This document shows positions 59,082-64,000 of a stretch of DNA of 64,000 bases, piece by piece. A model generated the notes under the pieces. It searched no databases, was not told where the DNA came from, and was given only the letters and a program-made list of their open reading frames with translations. Each line of letters starts with the position of its first letter. Within the stretch, counting starts at the first letter, position 1. Origin of the DNA: Micropruina sp. (GTDB taxonomy: Bacteria; Actinomycetota; Actinomycetes; Propionibacteriales; Propionibacteriaceae); assembly GCA_016711105.1 (NCBI GenBank), contig JADJTO010000009.1, positions 1 to 64,000 on the forward strand, in the 5' to 3' direction. Both the position numbers and the translations under genes were made by a program.

Positions 59082-59966
59082 ATGGTGCTGTTCATGATCG
59101 TCTTGATGCTCCTGGCTGCCGTTCCGTTGGCCAGCGGCCCGCCGACCTCCCGGATGGTGGGATGGCTTACGGCTGGGGGGCACGAGGTAGCCGACCCCAC
59201 GCTGGTGGCCGCGCGGGCGGCGGGGCAACGGATTGGAGCGGTCAGCGGGGTTGTCGCGGGGGTGCTGGCTGTGGTGCTGTTCGTGGCCGATGTCGACTTC
59301 TACCTTGCTCCGGTCGGGTACGCGGTGGCGGCTGTCGTCGGCGCGGCGGCTCCCTTGGGCGGTGGCCCGCGCCGACGGGCGGAGTTGACCACGACGCGCG
59401 GGCCAGGACCGGCCCGCCTGGTGGGTCTGGGGGTGGGCCTGGCGGCTGTGACGTCGGCCTCGGCGCTGGCCCTGGGTGTCCAGCTGGCGCGAGTCAGCGG
59501 CGACCGGCACGGAGTCGTGCTCACGTCCTTGTTCGGGATGCCGTCGGTCGACCTGCGGCACCTCGCCATCGTGGGATCCGCGTCGACGGGGGTGCTGGTG
59601 GTGTCCCTGCTCGCGTTGGTGAACGTGGGGCGACGGCAGACCGCTGCAGGCGCGGCCCCAGCCACGGATGTGATGATCCGCCAGTGGTGCGCGCACCGTG
59701 TCCAGTGGGGCTTGGTGGGGGCCCAGCTCATGCTGCTCGGGGCCCTCGCCCCAGCCGTCCAGGTAGTGTCGCTGCGCAACGCAGGGGATGCCCTCGTCGG
59801 CGACCCGGGCCTGGCCACGGTGGTGTCGGCGGTCGGCGTGGTCCTCCTCGCTGCCGGAGTGATCGCTGCCGCTGTCGCCGTCCTGGTACCGGTGTGGGTC
59901 GGCCCGCGACACAAGATGCGCCCTACGGCGCCTCGTGTCGTGGCCGGGGTGCGCGGGGGGAGATAG
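59082..59966 (+). CDS. Multi-spanning membrane protein controlled by the adjacent GntR regulator
   Basis: The 294-residue product has about eight hydrophobic segments (VLFMIVLMLLAAVPLA, VVAGVLAVVLFVADV, APVGYAVAAVVGAAAPLG, VGLGVGLAAVTSASALALGVQL, ASTGVLVVSLLALVNVG, LVGAQLMLLGALAPAVQVV, VVSAVGVVLLAAGVIAAAVAVLVPV). Its 2-bp gap to the GntR gene marks one operon. It resembles DUF1648/SdpI-like or ABC permease-like proteins only in topology; no ATPase is present. Function unknown, possibly envelope stress or antibiotic response as for other YtrA operons. Confidence 0.6.
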   Translation: MVLFMIVLMLLAAVPLASGPPTSRMVGWLTAGGHEVADPTLVAARAAGQRIGAVSGVVAGVLAVVLFVADVDFYLAPVGYAVAAVVGAAAPLGGGPRRRAELTTTRGPGPARLVGLGVGLAAVTSASALALGVQLARVSGDRHGVVLTSLFGMPSVDLRHLAIVGSASTGVLVVSLLALVNVGRRQTAAGAAPATDVMIRQWCAHRVQWGLVGAQLMLLGALAPAVQVVSLRNAGDALVGDPGLATVVSAVGVVLLAAGVIAAAVAVLVPVWVGPRHKMRPTAPRVVAGVRGGR

Positions 59967-59968
59967 CC

Positions 59969-60370
59969 GTGCAGTTGGAGGTCGACGTCACCAGCCCCAC
60001 CCCGCACTACGAGCAGATCCGCAGCCAAATCGAACGGTTCGTGTTGACCGGCGCGCTCGGGCCCGGCACGCGACTGCCACCGATCCGGCAGTTGGCCAGC
60101 CATCTGGGACTGTCCAACGGGGTCGTCGCCCGCGCCTACCACGAGTTGGAGCGTGAAGGGATGGTCACCACCGGAGGCAAGCGCGGCACCATCATCGCAG
60201 CGGCCATCGACAGGTCCGGCGCCGATGATCCTCGCCGGCGCCGCCTCCTGGCTGAGGCCGCAGCCCAGTACGCCAGCGCGGCCCACGCGCTCGGCTTCGA
60301 CCTGGAGGAGGCAGAGCTCGCCCTCCGCGGTGCGATGTCCGTGCCCCCCGCGCCGTTCGCCGACTCCTGA
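59969..60370 (+). CDS. GntR-family regulator, YtrA subgroup
   Basis: A 133-residue protein starting with GTG at 59969. The winged helix is VDVTSPTPHYEQIRSQIERFVLTGALGPGTRLPPIRQLASHLGLSNGVVARAYHELEREGMVTTGGKRGT, the classic GntR layout, followed by only a short helical tail (LLAEAAAQYASAAHALGFDLEEAELAL), which defines the YtrA subgroup. The likely target is the dyad at 59036-59067. Confidence 0.88.
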   Translation: MQLEVDVTSPTPHYEQIRSQIERFVLTGALGPGTRLPPIRQLASHLGLSNGVVARAYHELEREGMVTTGGKRGTIIAAAIDRSGADDPRRRRLLAEAAAQYASAAHALGFDLEEAELALRGAMSVPPAPFADS

Positions 60371-60714
60371 GGACTTGCTGGCGAATGCCGGCACTTCCTG
60401 ACGTGCCGGGGGCAGGGGATCCTGGGCGTATGACGACAGAACGCGCGCATCTGCCGCGCCGGGTGTGGATGATCTAGTCCCGGGTCGAGGGCCGAATCAC
60501 CACGGCAGCCGGTTCGAATCGAACCTCAAGCACGGTCCAGCAGTCATTCCGGAGCGTGGCCACCTCACTCCGACAACCGCGGCACAACAGGTTTGGACCA
60601 TCCAATCCGTCATGACCGCAGCAACCGCTGTTCCGCAGCGGGTCCTCGCTTGGAAGCACTCCTATTGCGTCAGCCGGGTTGATCACAGGACAGCCAAGGG
60701 TGCTGGTGGGGAGC

Positions 60715-60725
60715 CCCTGCCGCCA
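60715..60725. repeat. Target-site duplication, left copy
   Basis: CCCTGCCGCCA, identical to 62213-62223. It lies directly outside the left end of the IS256-family element. Confidence 0.75.
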
Positions 60726-60856
60726 GTCGCGTCCCTGATAGTGGTGTAACGCGGTTCGTGTGATCGTCCCCCCGGCATGTCGCCGGGACGTGAGCGCGGC
60801 CACCGCGTGATCCTTCGAGTGAACCTCTCACAGCACTCTCGAAAGGAACCATCACG

Positions 60857-61968
60857 ATGACCGCTCCTCACATTGTCGATCCCGCGCGCCTGTTGGGCCA
60901 AGCGTTGGGTGACGCGTCGCCGGACCTGATGCGCCACCTGCTCGCCACGGTGATCAACGCCTTGTTGTCCGCGGAGGCCGACGCGGTGTGCGGCGCCGAG
61001 TGGGGCCAGCAGTCGGCGGACCGGGTGACCCAGCGCAACGGATATCGGCACCGCGAGCTGGACACCCGGGTCGGCACCGTCGACGTCGCGATCCCGAAGC
61101 TGCGTTCGGGCAGCTACTTCCCCGAGTGGCTGCTCGAGCGCCGTAAGCGGGCCGAGTCGGCGCTGATCAGCGTGGTCGCGACCTGCTACCTGCTCGGGGT
61201 GTCGACCCGCCGGATGGACAAGCTGGTCCAGACGTTGGGGATCACCAGCTTGTCGAAGTCGCAGGTCTCCCGGATGGCCGCCGACCTCGACACCCAGGTG
61301 ACCGCGTTCCGCACCCGGCCACTCGCGGATTCGGGGCCGTTCACGTTCGTCGCGGCGGACGCGTTGACGATGAAGGTCCGCGAGGACGGCCGCGTGGTGA
61401 ACGCCGCCGGGGTGCTCCCGACGCCCACGCCGGCCTGGTCGACGCCATCGCAGCGAACCTGCCCGGCGCCACCTGGCAACGCTGCAGAACGCACTACGCC
61501 GCCAACTTGATGGACGTGTGCCCCAAGAGCGCCTGGGGGGCCGTCAAGGCCCTGCTGCACAGCGTGTACGACCAACCCGACGCCAAGGCCGTCCACGCCC
61601 AGTACGACAAGATGCTCGACACCCTCACCGGCAAGCTCCCCGCCGTCGTCGCCCACCTCGACGCCGCCCGCGCCGACGTCCTCGCGTTCACCAGCTTCCC
61701 CAAGGAGGTCTGGCGCCAGATCTGGTCCAACAACCCCAACGAGCGCCTCAACCGCGAGATCCGCCGCCGCACCGACGTCGTCGGGATCTTCCCCGACCGC
61801 GACGCCATCACCCGCCTCGTCGGCGCCGTCCTGGCCGAACAACACGACGAATGGGCCGAAGGCCGCCGCTACCTCGCCCTCGACGTCCTCACCCGAGCCC
61901 GCACCACCACCACCCCCGCCGACCCGCCCCCGACCGCGACCCTGCCCGAACTGGAGCCCGCAGCATGA
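60857..61968 (+). pseudogene. IS256-family transposase with internal deletion
   Basis: The N-terminal part is typical (LLATVINALLSAEADAVCGAEWGQQSADRVTQRNGYRHRELDTRVGTVDVAIPKLRSGSYFP), with the first catalytic Asp in [15 protein letters not shown]. After VVNAAGV the expected ATGVN-type block is gone and the next recognisable piece is [32 protein letters not shown] (second Asp) in a different frame, then [30 protein letters not shown] (Glu). Some 55 residues are missing, near 61425. The copy cannot transpose by itself. Start at 60857 is preceded by AAAGGAACC. Confidence 0.85.
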
Positions 61969-62165
61969 CCCGACTCCGCGACATCTACGGACCCGGCCAC
62001 ACCCACGTCGACTACCAACGCGCCCTCGCCACCGGCCACGAGACCGGCTGGTGGGACGAACACGGCGTCCCCGCCCCCTGGCCCGAGGACCTCCACGAAT
62101 GGCCTCCGGCCCCCGTCACCACCGACCAGCCCGACCCCATCGAAACCGGCCAACCACCCTTCTGA
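61965..62165 (+). CDS. Small second gene of the IS256-family element
   Basis: An ATG at 61965 overlaps the transposase stop (ATGA) and opens a 66-residue frame: [40 protein letters not shown] and a Pro/Thr tail. It lies within the inverted repeats and its coupling to the transposase suggests a conserved accessory ORF. Role unknown; it has no known domain. Confidence 0.5.
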   Translation: MTRLRDIYGPGHTHVDYQRALATGHETGWWDEHGVPAPWPEDLHEWPPAPVTTDQPDPIETGQPPF

Positions 62166-62212
62166 GCACCCCACCCGAAGGATCAGCCGTTACACCACCT
62201 CCCGGGACTTGA

Positions 62213-62223
62213 CCCTGCCGCCA
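62213..62223. repeat. Target-site duplication, right copy
   Basis: CCCTGCCGCCA, identical to 60715-60725 and directly outside the right end of the element. Confidence 0.75.
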
Positions 62224-62478
62224 TCCAATCGGGTCCGGGTCGGTGGCCCAGGCTCCGATAGGGATCGTAGGCAGATATCGCTCATCTCCAGGCTGGGCGT
62301 GCGTGGGACTTGGCATCTCGTCAAGCTGGCTGAGTGCGTTGGTCAGGGTGGTTCCGCACGAACCGCACACCATGATCACCAACGTCACGGTCGTGATTCT
62401 GCCCCAGCCAGGCTCGGCGAGGAAGCCCCGACATCCGCTACTGCCGCTGGTGGTCGTTGGCGGCGGGGGGCCAAGCTT

Positions 62479-62502
62479 GTATCGCGTAGCGCTACGCGAT
62501 AC
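62479..62502. promoter_or_regulatory. Perfect 24-bp palindrome, higBA operator
   Basis: GTATCGCGTAGC followed by its exact reverse complement GCTACGCGATAC, with no spacer. It ends 9 bp before the higB start, the place where HigA-type antitoxins bind to repress their operon. Confidence 0.8.
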
Positions 62503-62511
62503 GGTTGTCCC

Positions 62512-62790
62512 GTGATCGTCAGCTTCCGGCACAAGGGTCTGGAGCGTCTGTATCGCGACGGTTCGAAGAAGGGTGTCCAAGCGGCTCACGTCCCCAAACT
62601 GCTGCGTATCTTGTCGCTGTTTGACGTGGTCCAGACCCCGGACGACCTCGCGATCCCGTCATTTCGGACCCACCCCCTCGAAGGGGACCTGGCCGGGCAC
62701 TGGTCGATCTGGGTGAACGGCAACTGGCGGGTCACGTTCCGCTTCGTTGAGAGCGATGTCGAACTCGTCGACTATCAGGACTACCACTGA
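62512..62790 (+). CDS. higB: RelE/HigB-type toxin
   Basis: A 92-residue HigB: VIVSFRHKGLERLYRDGSKKGVQ, PKLLRILSLFDVVQTPDDLAIPSFRTHPLEGDLAGHWSIWVNGNWRVTFRFVESDVELVDYQDYH. The GHWSIWVNGNWRVTFRF strand pair is the family hallmark and holds the basic catalytic residues. HigB cleaves mRNA on the ribosome. It starts with GTG at 62512 right after the palindromic operator and is followed 16 bp later by higA. Confidence 0.93.
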   Translation: MIVSFRHKGLERLYRDGSKKGVQAAHVPKLLRILSLFDVVQTPDDLAIPSFRTHPLEGDLAGHWSIWVNGNWRVTFRFVESDVELVDYQDYH

Positions 62791-62806
62791 CCAGAAGGTG
62801 GACAAC

Positions 62807-63094
62807 ATGGTGATGAAGACCCCGGTGCATCCCGGCGAGATCCTGCGTGAGGACGTGCTGGCCGACCTCGGGCTGAGTGTCGGGGAGGCTGCGTCCCGGC
62901 TCGGGATCTCCCGGGTGACGTTGAGCCGAGTCCTGCACGGCCATGCGCGGGTGAGCCCCAACCTTGCTGTTCGACTGGAGCAGGCGGGTGTTGGCACCGC
63001 CCGCGCTTGGCTGTCCCTGCAGTCAGCTTATGACCTCGCCGCCGAGCGTGCGGCCGGACTACCCACCGTGCGCAGGCTCGACACCGTCGCCTGA
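62807..63094 (+). CDS. higA: HigA antitoxin, XRE family
   Basis: A 95-residue helix-turn-helix antitoxin: TPVHPGEILREDVLADLGLSVGEAASRLGISRVTLSRVLHGHARVSPNLAVRLEQAG. The HPGEIL start is diagnostic for the HigA group. It neutralises HigB and represses the operon at 62479-62502. In HigBA the toxin gene comes first, as seen here. The ATG at 62807 is used. Confidence 0.93.
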   Translation: MVMKTPVHPGEILREDVLADLGLSVGEAASRLGISRVTLSRVLHGHARVSPNLAVRLEQAGVGTARAWLSLQSAYDLAAERAAGLPTVRRLDTVA

Positions 63095-63155
63095 CAACAC
63101 CCGCCGCGCAGCGCGCGTGCCGGCCACGCCGCGCGCTGGAGGTGGGTTGTCGAGG

Positions 63156-63591
63156 TCAGGCGCCGGTGCGACTTCTTTCGCGCGTGAAGCGGTCTGCCCA
63201 CAGCTTCCACTCCCACAGGGTGAGGGCCATGAAGGCCCCCGTGCCGATGACCGCGCCAGCCTTCCTGCGCTGGTAAGCGGCCACCATGGCGCCCACCAGC
63301 GAGGCACTTGGCAACGCCCGTCAGGGCCAGCACCACCGGCTCCGACGTCGGGTTCCGTGACCAGGACTCCTCGCCCAGAATGGCCCGTGCCGCGAACGAC
63401 GACGTGTCGTGAACCGGCGGAGTGATGACGGGGTTGACAGCAAGCCACGCGCCGATGGGGCCGTACAGCCACCAGCGTCGTGTCCACAGCGGCACCAACA
63501 GCAGCGGCGTGCTCAGCAGCCTCGACCAGGCGCTGAACGGATGAGCGTGTCGCTGAAAGATGCGAGCGTAGACGCCGTCCGCAGATGCCAC
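63156..63591 (-). CDS. DUF6653-like membrane protein (one frameshift)
   Basis: From the GTG at 63591 the protein reads VYARIFQRHAHPFSAWSRLLSTPLLLVPLWTRRWWLYGPIGAWLAVNPVITPPVH, then FAARAILGEESWSRN. Frames change near 63305 (after GVAKC), and the second frame continues SLVGAMVAAYQRRKAGAVIGTGAFMALTLWEWKLWADRF to a TGA at 63156-63158. The HPFSAW-TR start and the ARAILGEE-W motif resemble DUF6653 proteins of about 145 residues with three or four membrane helices. Function unknown. Confidence 0.55.
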
Positions 63592-63679
63592 CCGTTCAGC
63601 CTGACACCGAATCACCGTGGCGACCAGCCAACGGGGAACTGCCTCGGCGCCGCAGAGATGCTCGGTCGACAATGCGGAC

Positions 63680-63939
63680 ATGAGCATCGACGCGTGGTGG
63701 CCGAAGCTGCGGCTGGAGTCCCGGGAGTACTGATCGCCAACAACGGCGACGTTGTACCTCCTGACCTCGTTGTGGAGATCGCTCAAGCAGGAGGCGTGAC
63801 CACGACTGACGCCTGGTGGGTTGGACACAGTGGGCCGACCGGGTTCTTCCTGTCGGACGAAGCGATCGACTGGATCGACGAGGTCGCCAACGGCGAGACA
63901 CCCGAGCCCCGCCCCGACGACCACAACACAACATCCTGA
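63680..63939 (+). CDS. Small conserved hypothetical protein (one frameshift)
   Basis: An ATG at 63680 gives MSIDAWWPKLRLESREY and then a stop; one base change near 63735 leads into LIANNGDVVPPDLVVEIAQAGGVTTTDAWWVGHSGPTGFFLSDEAIDWIDEVANGE. The joined product of about 86 residues matches the pattern of small actinobacterial proteins with AWWP-L-x-x-(T/S)REWLIANNGD at the start. Function unknown. It lies divergently from the DUF6653-like gene. Confidence 0.5.
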
Positions 63940-64000
63940 ATTGCCGCGACCCGGTGGCCTATTCGTCGGATACTCCCTCGGGTTCGGTGAGTTGCCGGAG
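63940..64000. other. Right edge of window
   Basis: Sixty-one bases with no feature I can support. Confidence 0.3.

Larger units (their letters stand above)
60726..62212 (+). mobile_element. IS256-family insertion sequence
   Basis: Inside the 11-bp direct repeats, GTCCCTGATAGTGGTGTAACG (60731-60751) on the left and its counterpart at 62188-62208 on the right form inverted repeats that match at 17 of 21 positions with GTGGTGTAACG fully conserved. The element carries a deleted transposase and a small second gene. Size 1.49 kb; the transposase deletion of about 165 bp implies a 1.65-kb parent. Confidence 0.85.
60474..62373 (-). pseudogene. Zinc-ribbon protein gene split by an IS256-family insertion
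   Basis: On the minus strand the ATG at 62373 opens MVCGSCGTTLTNALSQLDEMPSP and runs to PDPIGWRQG at 62213, where the insertion begins. The second part resumes at 60725 with WRQGLPTSTLGCPVINPADAIG, then CCGHDGLDGPNLLCRGCRSEVATLRNDCWT, and ends at the TAG at 60474. Removing 60726-62223 (the element plus one copy of an 11-bp repeat) joins the halves in frame: 50 plus 84 codons, 133 residues. The paired C-x-x-C and C-x-x-C/C-C motifs predict a zinc-binding domain. Function unknown; the gene is inactive here. Confidence 0.8.

Noticed and set aside
60465..60749. Plus-strand frame of 94 codons left of the IS256 element
   Set aside because: The minus strand here carries the conserved cysteine-rich half of the split gene.

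Overview
The window is GC-rich DNA from an actinobacterium. Lineage markers are the MurT/GatD pair for lipid II amidation, a Rv2466c-like DsbA-fold protein, oligoribonuclease, PPK2, a PyrR-PyrB-PyrC operon, a DUF3618 protein and many GTG starts. A member of the Propionibacteriales or a near relative is my inference; no rRNA or other taxonomic marker is present.

Layout. 1-0.73 kb: 3' part of a DUF4352-type surface protein. 0.9-11.9 kb: a type I restriction-modification island made of an HTH/degenerate-methylase-like protein, hsdM, hsdS, a small toxin-antitoxin-like cluster, an AlbA/Schlafen-type ATP-binding regulator behind a repeated TTAATTGTCACA operator-like motif, and hsdR. 12-18.3 kb: two cupins, a LacI fragment, an FHA-trypsin membrane protease, a serine hydrolase lipoprotein, a Bcp peroxiredoxin and a DUF3618 protein. 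18.5-21.9 kb: a sugar ABC importer. 22-27.3 kb: tRNA-Lys, gatD-murT, an SGNH hydrolase, tRNA-His, orn, ppk2 and tRNA-Arg. 27.3-33.5 kb: a 64-bp IS5-like miniature element, a membrane protein, a PrsW protease, a pair of dynamin-like GTPases and ssb. 33.5-41.8 kb: ettA, an FAD/Fe-S 2-hydroxyacid dehydrogenase, a MarR regulator, acyl-CoA synthetase, a double-hotdog thioesterase and a TIG-domain secreted protein. 42-48.4 kb: flotillin/NfeD, GH13 glucosidase, an IS982-family element and gnd. 48.5-57.7 kb: pyrC-pyrB-pyrR, pepN, DsbA-like protein, rpiB, Nei/MutM glycosylase and a large unknown protein. 57.8-64 kb: tRNA-Pro, a VapBC pair, a membrane protein with its GntR/YtrA-type regulator, an IS256-family element that splits a zinc-ribbon gene, a HigBA pair with a perfect palindromic operator, and two small unknown genes.

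Two points matter most to a reader. First, about a third of the conserved genes (including orn, ettA, pepN, flotillin, GH13 and hsdM) are cut by apparent one-base indels. Because essential genes are hit as often as accessory ones, I read this mostly as consensus error, not biological decay, so disrupted genes are given as one gene with approximate shift positions. Second, the strongest structural finding is the IS256-family insertion at 60.7-62.2 kb. It carries an 11-bp flanking direct repeat, and removing it restores an uninterrupted 133-residue minus-strand zinc-ribbon protein. The most unusual gene arrangement is the type I RM island, with a catalytically degenerate methylase-like gene in front and an AlbA-type regulator embedded between hsdS and hsdR.
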